A stretch of 64,000 nt of DNA from the NCBI RefSeq assembly GCF_037975245.1, contig NC_092578.1, forward strand, positions 9,714,359 to 9,778,358. The letters are read 5' to 3'. Position numbers and translations under genes: made by a program. Every line of letters begins with the position of its first letter. Within the stretch, counting starts at the first letter, position 1. The notes beneath the pieces are model-generated. The model ran no database searches. It saw only the letters and a list, made by a program, of their open reading frames with translations, and was not told the DNA's origin. The stretch is from Apostichopus japonicus (taxonomy: Eukaryota > Echinodermata > Holothuroidea > Aspidochirotida > Stichopodidae). Shown in pieces: positions 45,780-57,400 of this stretch.

Positions 45780-46375
45780 AATTTAGGTCCTATATAGGTT
45801 TTCCAAATAGGCCACATGGAGTTTGCAAAGGTGGGCCTCCTGTGTTACCCACTTGGCCATAAGTGAGCTCAAGAAAGAACCCAATGATGTCCAACATGGA
45901 CCCCCCAAATGAACCATTATTTCCCACTAGGGATTCCTAGTTGGGATCAGTGTAGGACCCACATACCCCTCTCACATACCCCATATGGGGCTTGTGTTTC
46001 ACCCATCATTATACCATTTGGGTTTGTCCATATGAGGCCAACATGGGCTAGACAACACCATGAAGGTCCCATGGATGTTACCCAGTTAGGCCACGTACAG
46101 AGTTTATCTAGATGTACCCTATGTGGGTTGCCCAGATGGGCCCCATGTGAGCATCACATTGGCCTGGATAAGTTTCACCATCTCCCACTAACATTGCCCA
46201 AGTTGGACACAAATAGGACCCTCAAGTTAAACACCATGGTAAGCCCATATTGGGCCCATTGGGGACCCACTGCTATCCCACATGGGCTTACACATTTGGG
46301 GCCAACATGGGCCAGGCAGACAAAACTCCATGGGTCCCATGTGGGTTGCACATTTGGGTCCCATTAACTTGCCAA
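45780..46375 (+). repeat. Degenerate CCCATGTGGG-rich short repeats
   Basis: Repeated CCATGTGGG, GGGCCCA and AACATGGGCCAG words at irregular 20-40-bp intervals form many small palindromes. The 152-codon frame at 45909 is Pro/His-rich because of this and is not called. Confidence 0.6.
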
Positions 46376-46384
46376 GGTACAACC

Positions 46385-46865
46385 AATCAGAAACATTTAT
46401 ATAGTGCCAATATTAACAAAAGTTGTTCAATGTTCAAAGGCGCTAAGATACAGTTACATGACATTTACTATTGCACGCTTGTTCAAACAGTTAATGTTTT
46501 AGCAGTTTCTTGAAAATATCAATAGTTTAGGCGTATTTGATACGTTTTGGAAGACTGTTCCACTCTATGGGACCGAAACAAGAACACGATCAGCAAACGT
46601 CACATTGTGAGTTTTGGGTAACATTAAATTTGATGAAGAGGTAGAGGATCTAAGCTGTCTGCGTGAAGGTTGTAACAGCCTGAGTAAATCCGAGATATAA
46701 GTTTGGCGATTGATTATGGTAAACTTTGCACATTAGAACACTTGAGTACTTTGAATTTGATACTCTGTGGTACATGGCCAGTGAAGTGCAATTTAGTTCT
46801 TTTGTGACAGGGTCATCCTTATTGCGTTTAACAATTATGCGAGCGGAGGTGCGGCGCTGAACATT
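46385..46865 (-). mobile_element. Degraded L2-like LINE 3' end
   Basis: On the minus strand, interrupted frames give RRQLRSSTSSSNLMLPKTH, FADRVLVSV and a WN-S-LPKRIKYA pattern, as in the C-terminus of the intact LINE at 62464. The 3' tail AGCGCCTTTGAACATTGAAC...CACTATATAAAT matches L2-type ends. Stops and frameshifts show it is dead. Confidence 0.65.
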
Positions 46866-46869
46866 TTGA

Positions 46870-47545
46870 AGTCAGGTGAGTAGTGACAAGCCATGTGGGC
46901 CCACATGGGTGTGATGTCAGGGCATTGAGTACTGGAAGCCCTACAGCCTCAATGGGATGATCGTGGACCGGGCGGCACCGGGCAAGTGTGGAACGAGGGC
47001 TATGTGCCCTTCCCAGCTTCAATTTGTGGGGGGAAATGGGACTTTGTTATTTGTTAGAATTTTCCCGTTTTGCTCATATTTTTACATGTTTGTTATGGAA
47101 AATTAATACTTAGGACTGTAATCTTCTTAGCTATGGGGAGCCCGGACGTTTTCGTCACGCGTAAACAACCGTGTTTACTCTCCAGTATGAGTAATCTTCG
47201 CACGCTGCTCTTGGAAGGACTAAAGCGGTCTGCCTCAATTTCCCCCAAGAGTACCGTACTTCAATTGTGTAGTCTCGCATCCAAACCGAAAAAACATGTT
47301 CTCCTGTTCCTTCCGTCAAATGCACTAATCCTTCCAGAAAATAGTATTATTTGGGCAGTCATATAGTTTGGAATGACGGGCTTCAATTATAGAAATTCTT
47401 TTCGGGGAGGGGGGGGGGGTGGGCGGGGATCACTGCCAAATTGTTATACCCATTTTAAGAGTTCAGTCTACGCTTTTATTGATATGAATTTTCAAGGACA
47501 CACTCTGTTACGCCGCATGAAGTTTACTGAAATTTACAATTAAAA
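46870..47545. other. Intergenic, nothing resolved
   Basis: An open frame at 47070-47366 has no recognisable homology and no splice context. No other feature. Confidence 0.35.
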
Positions 47546-47553
47546 TGTACAAC

Positions 47554-48182
47554 CAAGGGCGGCGGAAGCACTTTTAATCTGGGGGGCACCGACATCAAAG
47601 GGCACTTTGCAGAAATTCGATTGGACTGATGCAGCCTTATATTTAGTACCCTTTATAACTCTTATGGTATTATCTTATTTGCGTATACACATCACTCCAT
47701 CAACGCCCCCCCCCCCCCCCAAGGAAAAATGCATACTAGCACTGCAATATCCAATGTGCAATTGGGAAACAAGGAACAAGTTTTCTTTTGAGACAAAATG
47801 AGGTGACATCATGCTTGTTGCTAATGTAGGAATCTTCTGAATTAGAGTTTATTTCTTGTTAATATCTTAACAATTTTTTTCATTCGAAATAGCTTTGAGT
47901 TTGACCCACAGGCGTAGCCAGGATTTGCAAAGTTATATGCACGACTATCTGAGCGGAGCGCCACCATCGGTTGGCGCGGAGCGTACAAGAAAATTTTTGG
48001 TTTTACAAACCCCTCAGATGGCCGGAAACGGCCCTTCTCGAGTGTTCATTCTGGTTCCCTGGCCTCTTGCTAACTTGAGACACCTCAATTTTTATGTAGA
48101 AAAAGGGCACACTTTTAACCTGAGGAAAAGTGGGGGGGCACGTGCCCCCTGTGCCCCCCCCCCCCCGGTTCCGCCGCCCTTG
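47554..48182 (-). mobile_element. hAT-type MITE, reverse-oriented copy with exact 8-bp target duplication
   Basis: The ends CAAGGGCGGCGGAA and TTCCGCCGCCCTTG are perfect inverted repeats. TGTACAAC occurs at 47546-47553 and 48183-48190. In reverse orientation the interior is colinear with the 19667 copy, except for ~175 extra bases between TGCAATATCCAA and TATGCACGACTATCTG, which include GGCGTAGCCAGGATTTG, itself another hAT-style end. Either a nested insertion here or a deletion in the other copy. Confidence 0.93.
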
Positions 48183-48189
48183 TGTACAA

Positions 48190-49848
48190 CTCTGCACATC
48201 CTAGGCTACATCGCAGAAATCAGGGCGGCCGTTAAAATTTATCGCAGATACAGTGGTGAAAATATTCCAAAATGTGTTTTGTGCTTCAAAGTCGCTACGA
48301 GAGAACAAGAAAAATAACCAACTGTGGGAGATTCCAGGTGGGCGTCTACACCTGAACCACTAGGGCCACATTCCAGAGGTAATGAATTCATCCCTCTCAC
48401 TAAAGTATTTTTGTGATTTCGCTACAAGAGAACAAGAAATGCCCCAAAACGCAGCAGCTTCGTCGCGGTGGCCTTCGCCCCCTTGAGCGCCACTAGACGT
48501 TTAATTACATTCCAGATGAGAAATTCAATCTCTGTCATATGAATTAATGTAATATAAACTCGTATATAAAATATATATATAAACTCGCCACGAGAGAGCA
48601 AGGAAGATCTCAAATTGCTACATCTTCTGGTACCTATTATGACGCAGTATATTTAAAAAGAGTGGAATTCTATGTTACCTTCAACTTGAGTTCAAAGACC
48701 ATCCTTTGCTTATAATACAAACATAACAAGTGCAATGCATAAAATCTAGAAAGACAACTTTCCAAATACTAACCAAATTTCATTGTTTATATTGGGCACA
48801 AACAAAATTTGTGTCTAGCTGATACAAGTATAAGTTAAAACAAACTTGATAAAGTGATGTGGACACAACTTTGCCGGTAAACTTGCGGTTCTGTGGAAAA
48901 AAACTTATTAGTAGTCTTACTAGCACACATCGCTTTGGCTAACTTTCCATTGCAATGCGGCAAAATCATGAAGTTTCCGAAAGTGCGTCAAAAGAGGTAC
49001 CTATTCATAATAGATCCTTCGACTATAGAAAACGACAGCCATGATTGTCGTGAGGACAAACTGACATAGTGTACCACGTTTGTTCATACTCTCCGTAAGG
49101 CATGGATGAATTATTTATGTCGTTCCAACATCATGAATATCAAGGGCTTTTTGTAAAGGGTAGGGGTGGTAGGTGGGGGGGGGGGGGAGGAAGAGTTTGT
49201 GGAATCAAAATTTGGTGCTACACGACTTGGAGATCAAGGAAGTCTAAAGAGTAATCCGACAAGTATTTGGTATGATGCAATATCGAGTTAGCGATATTGC
49301 ATCATATCAAAACTTATTTAAATGTTAGTTATTTGCACTGACGTATGACATATCAATCTCTTAATTGGCTCAAAGTTCAAGTCTCCAAAGGAGCCAGCTC
49401 ATCAAAGATGTGTGACTCCAATAAATCTTGGATATATTCTTTCCGCATAAAGATGCCGCTACTTGCAGTAACTAACAGTTACATGATGGGTGCTTTAAAT
49501 GTCATTAATTAGTTCTTTCTGTTGTGATGCAAATGATCTAACTAGTTGATCAGGAGATATTGTTTGTCTGGGTTTTCTCATTGGTCACGGAACCGTTGAA
49601 ATTTTAATCAAAGACTTTAAACAAAAGATCAGCAGTACAAACCCTTACTGTTCTATGAAATGTATTAACATATGTACATATATTTTGGAAGATAATGCTA
49701 CACAAAACTAAACAAGATTACTCTTCATTAGAATAGTTATGTACTGTCCATTATTAAAAAACATCTATAAAATGCAACCAACAATGTGTGTAACATGTCA
49801 CATACCATAGCATATTTAACAAGTTTTATGATGATTTAATGAGCACCT
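48190..49848. other. Intergenic, short reiterated words
   Basis: CGCTACGAGAGAACAAGAAA, CGCTACAAGAGAACAAGAAA and CGCCACGAGAGAGCAAGGAA recur near 48292, 48420 and 48587, hinting at a ~150-bp degenerate repeat. A 14-base G tract lies near 49177. Confidence 0.4.
49268..49309. repeat. Short hairpin
   Basis: TATGATGCAATATCG and its exact complement CGATATTGCATCATA are separated by six bases; pairing extends three more bases with one mismatch. Confidence 0.8.
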
Positions 49849-49857
49849 TATTTATAT

Positions 49858-50203
49858 CTGCTGACACAATCAAAACATCTTAAGTTTCAAAGAGAGCCTG
49901 TCAGCCAACAAGCTATGTGTACATTGAGAAAGCACAATATCGACCACCGACTGCTGACACAATCAAAACATCTTCATTTTAAAGAGAGCCTGTCAGCCAA
50001 TACGCTATGTGTACACGTTGAGAATGCACAATATCGACCACCAACTGCTGGCACAATCAAAACATCATATTTTGTAAAGAGAGCCTGTCAGCCACCAAGC
50101 TATGTGTACACATTGAGAATGCACAATATTGAATATGGACTGCTGACACAATCAAAACATCTTAATTTTTATAGAGAGCCTGTCAGCCAACAAGCTATGT
50201 GTA
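49858..50203 (+). repeat. ~92-bp tandem repeat, four copies, split by a SINE
   Basis: CTGCTGACACAATCAAAACA recurs at 49859, 49951, 50046 and 50139, with AGAGAGCCTGTCAGCCAA between. The interrupted last unit resumes at 50492 (TGTACACATTTAGAAAGCAC), after the SINE. Confidence 0.85.
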
Positions 50204-50491
50204 GAGCGTTGTGGTCAGGTGGTTAAGGCAGTGGACTTGTGATCTAAGGATTGCAGGTTCGAGTCCTGGCCAGATCATTGCATTGTGTCCTTGGGCAAGG
50301 CACTTTATCTCCATTGCCTCTCTTCATCCAGGTGTATATGTGGGCACTTGTGAGATAAAACTGTCAGCTAGGCACTGTTTAGCTGCTGCCATGTGTAACA
50401 GGTTATCGTTGACCGGGTAATATTGTTGTAAAGCGCATAGAAATGCATTTGCATATAGTTGCGCCTTATGAATATATTACTATTATTATTA
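50204..50491 (+). mobile_element. tRNA-derived SINE of a second family
   Basis: It has a tRNA-like head with box A TGGTCAGGTGG and a consensus box B GGTTCGAGTCC, a body with TCCTTGGGCAAGGCACTTTA, and an L2-type end (TGTAAAGCGC...GCGCC) followed by an ATT repeat. It is inserted inside a unit of the 92-bp tandem array, with TGTA at both junctions. The central GGGCAAGGCACTT word resembles conserved core domains of deuterostome SINEs, but I cannot assign a family name. Confidence 0.85.
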
Positions 50492-50940
50492 TGTACACAT
50501 TTAGAAAGCACAATATCGACCACCAAGTGATCAAGATACATATGTTAAACAACATCCATTGTAAATGTTATGCCTGTAGTACACAACCTTTTCAGGTCAA
50601 AACCCAGCCAAATGTTTTGAGTCTCCGCTGTAACCTAATTGATCATCACCCCCCCCCCCCCCCCCGCATCGACCAGTCGACCCATGGGTTGCAGACTGTC
50701 GATTAGGACAACATTAACTGCTTCCCGATTCTTAAAATTTATCAATTAAATTGCCAAAGTTGAGACTCCCTTTAGGTGAGTCAATTGATACTGGAAGGTA
50801 ACTATTTATTGAAGCTTGCAAATTAATGAAGTAATGAAGCTGATACTGAAAGAAAAGTGTTTATTCACCAATCAAAATGTAACCAATGTTTTTTCATGAT
50901 TCTGCAAAAACAGCATCCGAAAAATTTAAAACGTAATGAT

Positions 50941-50946
50941 TTTATT
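50941..50946 (-). terminator. Possible polyadenylation signal of the 51440-61493 gene
   Basis: Minus strand AATAAA, ~500 bases beyond the stop, so the 131-bp repeats would be in the 3' UTR. Weak evidence. Confidence 0.25.
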
Positions 50947-51058
50947 TGTGGGCTTCTTTTACAAACGTTCTCAGTTTCTAGAACCACATTTGTATGTTAC
51001 AATTGTTGCTCAATTACAAACATACAATTGCTTATAGCATCATACTTAGAATTACACA

Positions 51059-51448
51059 TACAAGTTCTTATTATTTATATGCACTAATCCAGGAAGATCA
51101 TAAGTGTTAAAAGTGACTTAGGATTAGGATTACTACCACCAACACCTCACAATGGTAGACTACACAGCTCTTCATTGCTATGATGTTCATACAAGTTCTT
51201 ATCAATTATCTTCACTCATCCAGGAAGATCATTAGTGTTACAAGTGACTTAGGATTAGGAATACTACCACCAACACCTCACAATGGTAGACTACACAGCT
51301 CTTCATTGCTATGATGTTCATACAAGTTTTTATCATTTATCTTCACTCAACCAGGAAGATCATTAGTGTTACAAGTGACTTAGGATTAGGAATACTACCA
51401 CCAACACCACACAATGGTAGACTACAGAGCTCTTCATTGCTATGATGT
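51059..51448. repeat. 131-bp tandem triplication
   Basis: Copies begin at 51059, 51190 and 51321 with TACAAGTTCTTATCATTTAT-like starts and contain GACTTAGGATTAGGAATACT and GGTAGACTACACAGCTCTTC. The third copy ends inside the last codons of the minus-strand gene that stops at 51440. Confidence 0.9.
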
Positions 51449-54400
51449 TAATTTCCTGTGATGTTTGTCTAATGTACACAATTCATGAAATATAGGTTTA
51501 TCATGAAGACATGTCGTCATTGTCTGGTTGGTTTGTTTCTTCAATGTTTCAATTAATTCCAGGGCATCAGCTTGGGATAAACTCTCTGGTCTGTTTCTTG
51601 CAATACGTACTGCTTCACCCTGGATGGAGACAAAAACATAGACAAAACATGAGAACAATTTGTAAAGTGAAGTAACACCTTTGTTTGTCTTCCTCCAAAA
51701 TACTCTGATTAGGACAAAAGACTATAGTGTAGAATCTTACTCATTGGAGAAGGTGCAGTTGTTAAAACACAATTTCAAAGTAACATAAAGCTGCTAACAA
51801 CACAGAATACATTAGTTAGGTACATTTAATGTAGAAATATTGAAACTGTTGGCAATCTGTCAAAAAGATCATATTTTAGACTCAGTAAACTCATGAGTAT
51901 AACTTTAATGTTAAAATCATGTCAACTTTTCAACATAGACCCAAGTCATTCTTATTTGTTCATGATTATCCCAGCCTGTAAACTCATGCCTTGATAACTG
52001 AACTTTGTGTTGTTTATTTCTTTTCTGTGTACTTTGCTTTTGTACTTTGCTCCTACAACACTTCTGAGCAGTTTCCTACTGGATAAAAGCACTAAACATA
52101 TTCATATATAATATTGTCAATAATAATGGGTAACGTACAATCAATTATTAACAAAATGGATGAGTTGCACGGTTATGTACGATACCTACAAGATTTTAAG
52201 CATAACTTAGCCACATGTCGTTTACAGAGACTTGGCTCAATGAAACCGTAACGGAGGATTGCGTAAACATTAATGGCTTTAATTTAGTTCGTGGAGATAA
52301 AGACCTGAATCTGACAGATAAACAGAAGGGGGGGGGGGGGGGGAGAGTATGTTTATATGAGAATGAACAGTGGTGTCATCCGATTTATGTTAGATTAAAG
52401 CATTACTCATGCTCAACATATGTGGAATTCTAGCTGTTGGATTGAGACCTTATTACCTCCCTCAAGAATCTTTGTATGTAATTCACCTCACATTATATGT
52501 ACCTAACCGCAGGGTTGTCAAAGCCACCGCTATTGAAATATGTACAGTTATGATAGATTTAGAGAAAGCCGATACTCATGCTTTTGTTGTTATTGACGGT
52601 TAATTTAACCACTGTACACTGAGAAAAACTAGTGTTAGCTATCATCAACATGTACAGTGTCTGACCCGCGGAAAGGCAAACCCTAGATCTATGCTACTCT
52701 AACGTAACGGAAGCTAACATCGCATCACCGATTACGAAGCTGGGCAAATCTGATCATGACATGATTATTCTACAGCCAAAATACCAGCATATTGTTCAGA
52801 GGCAGAAACCTAAGTTATTGACTGTGAAGCAATGGAGCCCTGGAGCCACGTGACGTAAAATAGAGAGAAACTTCATGGAGAATAATATGAAACAAATTTG
52901 GCTGCAGTGAGAATGATGAGCGGCTATACAAATGATACCAGTAAACATCTAAACTACCCAACATATCTGTTGCTTACGCAAATGAACTAAATGCGTTTTA
53001 CAAAAGGTTGATTGTCATGATTTTTCTAATGAGGCCAACGAGCTACATAATTTATTATCAAGTCACTGGACATATCCTACCCCGTTTTTAATTGTAACTG
53101 CAGATAAAGTACGTCATGAGTTCTCCAAACTAAATTCATGAAAGGCTGCTGGCCCAGATGGGTTGCAACCCTGTGTGCTGAAAAATTGTGCTAATCAACT
53201 TGCCAAATATTTGCAATTATTTTTAATCTTTCATTTAGTACCCAGACAATACCAACTGTATGGAATCGATCATGCATTATTCCTGTACCCAATTAACGTT
53301 ATATAAATTCTATGAATGATTTTAGCCCTGTAGCACTGACCTCAGTGGCAATGAAAACATGTGAGCATCTGACTCTTAAGTTTTTAAAACCCATTGTGGA
53401 CCAATATTTAGATCTGTTTGCGTACAGGTCTAAGCGTAGTACGGAGGATGCTATTTTATTCTGTCTCCAAAAACTGTATTCACATTCTGAACATACAAAT
53501 TTGGGTCATTCTGCCTAGGGTTATGTTTTCTGATTTTTCATCTGCTTTTAACACCCCACAGCCCCACATTTTAGTCAATAAGTTATTAGAAATGAATGTA
53601 CGCCCTGATCTTATTGGGTGGATTTTTAATTATCTTACCAATAGGTCACAAAATGTTAATATTAGAACATCTTTTAGCACATCTAAAGTTATTACATCAA
53701 ATACGCGCCCCACAAGGTACGGTTTTAGCACCAGTCTTATTCACTCTGTATACATCAAATGCAAGAGCAACTCATGAAAAATGCTCATTGGCTAAATTTG
53801 CAGATGACGCTGCCTTATTGGGTTTGATAACAAAAGATGATGATACAGCCTACCTAGAACAGATAATTTGAGGGCAAAATTTTCCAGAACTCAATATTAA
53901 TAAAACAAAAGAAATGGTGATTGATTTTCAGAAGTCCAAAGGGGTATTGAATGATGTCATTATTAAAGGAAGTATTGCTGAAAGGGTAGATAATTATAAA
54001 TATCTCGGGGTGGTGATACATAATCGACTTGCCTGATATGATCAAGTAGATATTTTAATGAGGAAACTAACTTCTAGGATGCATTGCCTGTGTATGATGT
54101 ATACGTTTCATGTCAATAATAACATTCTTGCCATGTTTCATAACTCTACCATTTGTGGTGTTTGGCAATATAATTTGGTGTCATGTGGTGGCAATGCTAG
54201 AAAAGAAGATAAACTTATTGTATTGAAGCTATGATCAGACAGGCAAGTCGCTTAATCGGGGAAAGTCAGGCAACCTTGGCCTTGTCCAACCAATGGCTCC
54301 TAGGAGAAAAACTCTACAAAATGATGAATGAAGATGACCACCCACTACGTGTGTGTCTTAACAAAGCAGTGTTCTCTCGGAGTGGTAGGATGAGGCTGCC

Positions 54401-57400
54401 GTTGGCCAGTACAATAGGCACCCCTCTTCTTTTATTCCACAATGTATGAAACTTCATAATTTAAATATTGAACGCTAATTTGTCACTGTGCAATGTTTAT
54501 ATATGTCCTGCTTTGTTTATTTGTTCTTGCCCTTTTGTAACTTTTCAGTATATTTGTATTTGTATAATACTGTTTTTATGTGAGCATTCAGTTATCCTTT
54601 GTGGGGTTTAATAAAGTTTATCTTAACTTATCTTATCTTATCTTATTTATTATTATTATTATTTGTACATCTCTGTCGCATTGCGAATTGATAACACATG
54701 TTGAAAGCTAAGCTAACACTGACAGCTCAAATATAACATCTTTGCAGTCATAACAGACAACCTTCTGACCTCCGAGGCCTTACCATGAAACAGCAACATC
54801 TAAGGGCTTGTGACAAGGGAGTTTTAATTTCATTTATTTCTCAAATGGGTACTTTTGGAATAAATCTTCATATTTTACATTAGAGAGCTAGCTGCTACAC
54901 ATTTGTTGTAATGACAAAGAAACAATTAAATGATTGTTCCACCAAATTTATGATTCAAGCTGTTACATTGCAAAGATTGGTAATTTCCCTTAAAAGAAGG
55001 AGATACTGTGGTAAACAAGTCCCAACATTTCTTCACAGATATAACCGAAGACTTGAGCAAGTCTAAATATGACATAATCAAGCCACCTTAGGTTTACTTT
55101 TTAATGGTTTGAGAATTTGTTTCTTTAATGGAGATTGCCTTAGATTTGTTTTGTCACTGCTGAAACTAAACTATTGCAGTTCTTAAACCAACCTACTGAC
55201 AGCATTGGTTTCAGTGTCCATGCTGTTTACTAGATGTGGTAGAAATGTTCAGCAATCACATATTACATTATGCTGGATGAAACTGGTTTAATGTAGAAAA
55301 GACCTTAATATACCCTTTAACCAGGGGGTGGGGTGCCTAGACCCCCTCCCCCAATATTTTTCTGGCCCAAATACAATTGTCAGCAAAATGAATTTTGGTG
55401 AGGAAACAGATTCTGCTTGCTCTGTATCTCAAGAATCTGAATTGAGACAAAGTTTGAACAAGCAGGATACGTGCACAACAACTCTGGTGGAGGCGATCAA
55501 CCGATGTCCAAAACTGAGAACCTTGTTATCAACATCTCTCAAGGGGGAATGGTGACAATGGTCAGAACTTGTGACTTAACCACAATGCAACAAGATCCTA
55601 TATTGTTTTGCTGATGATCAATGGTGATAAATTTGCTTTATAAATTGCAACCTTCTTTTGGAGAATTGTAAATAGGTTGGTTTATTAATTGTTGACCAAA
55701 CTGAACCTACTAAGCAACTGTTTCTGAAGTAAAGTAAACTTGTCGCAGATGAAACTGGATACAGGATACCACTATTATGTTTTCACAAACAAGGACTGTC
55801 TATTACTAACAAGTAGGATGATGTGTTGGTATATATGATTATAAGCTCATAACACAGTGCAGATTACTAGCAAGTAGGCTGATGTTTTGGTATATATGAT
55901 TATAAGCTCATAACACAGTGCAGATTACTAGCAAGTAGGATAATGTGTTGGTATATATGATTATAAGCTTCAAACACAGTGCAAATAGTAAAGATTTTTA
56001 CTATTGAGTTGTTATAGTTACATTTTTATTGCTGAATGAAAAGACTTTCTTACAGTACCTGTTTTAAAAGCCTCCAATAACTTAATTTTGTTATCAGTAA
56101 GAAGCAGTTTGGCATGAGCAATCTTTTAATACTTGCATAACCCACATGAAAAATTCTTGTTGATTCTTTAATGGCAGTCTATTGGGTACATAAAAACATA
56201 AAAACAATATTTTCATCGCCACAGTCCTAGTTCGGGGATTTTCATCCTATGACTCAGGAAAAGTGAAATTTGAACCTTGGGCCAACTTAATCTAATATAT
56301 TTTGAAGAGTGGAGAACGATGAGCGACTGTGACGTCATCGTGACACTACGTTTCGGGGGCTGGAGGGACGCTATCATTAGTAAGCTACACTGTAGCGAGG
56401 AAAGTTTACAATTCTGAAAGTAAAATAGTGATTTACATGGAAACTTCCTGGTGAAGTTGCAAGTTAGCAACCTTTTAGAGAGTTAAAACATTCCAGAATT
56501 CCAGAACTAGTTCTTCTTCATAATATGTTGTTCAGATATTTGAGAGGCCTTTGTGACGTCATTTCGTTGTTTTCATAGCCGTACACAAGTCTATACACAT
56601 TCCTGTGTATTGTATCAAGGCCAAGCTTAAAGTGAGATCTTTTGTAATCACAGCCGTATGCGCAGTCAATACACATTCCTGTATAGCGTATCAAGGCCAA
56701 GCTTAGAGTGAGATCTGAACAAGTCTGACCAATGTGCCGCACTGACATCACGTTCTACGTAAGTCAGTCCTTAGATATGCATTTATTCGCAGGATGGGCC
56801 AACATTTCAAGCACTCTATCACAGAAACTAAAATTTATCACAGTACAAGGCTTAGGGAGATACAAAGACAAAAAATGATACAGTATGACAGGAAGGACTG
56901 GATCCCATTTTTCACTAAAACATTCCTTTCACACAAACACACAACTTATTTATTTTCCACTCTACCCAGCAAGCTAGATGACATCCTCATTCCTGTGATA
57001 CATGTGCTCATAGCAACCACGATGTCAGTATAACTTTATATACAGAATATCAGAATAAAGAAACACGTTCATATTCTTCCTCCAAGGCCATACTGCTCAC
57101 CGATCAGTTGATTAGGACTATGCTTAGGACAAAACACCTAAATCCTATACTGTTATATATTGACAATCATAATTCCATTTCAACTTTGTGATCTCCAGCT
57201 AACCGAATCCTGTGATATCAGAAGCTCTGAGGTGTGTCTCTTTCACTGCCAGAACCACCTTCATCTTTTCAAGTCTGACTAATTCTCTATACATAAATAA
57301 TATTAAAGAGGCAAGGCAATTTTAGTATTGTTAAGTGCTGTAGTATTCAAATTTGTAATTAATTTCTACAGTTGTATACACAATTATTAAACTAGATATA

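Noticed and set aside
50204-50275. tRNA gene
   Set aside because: It is followed by SINE core and L2-type tail; the tRNA part is the SINE promoter.
55328-55555. 75-codon acidic frame
   Set aside because: Overlaps a decayed hAT-like end, without splice sites or recognisable homology.
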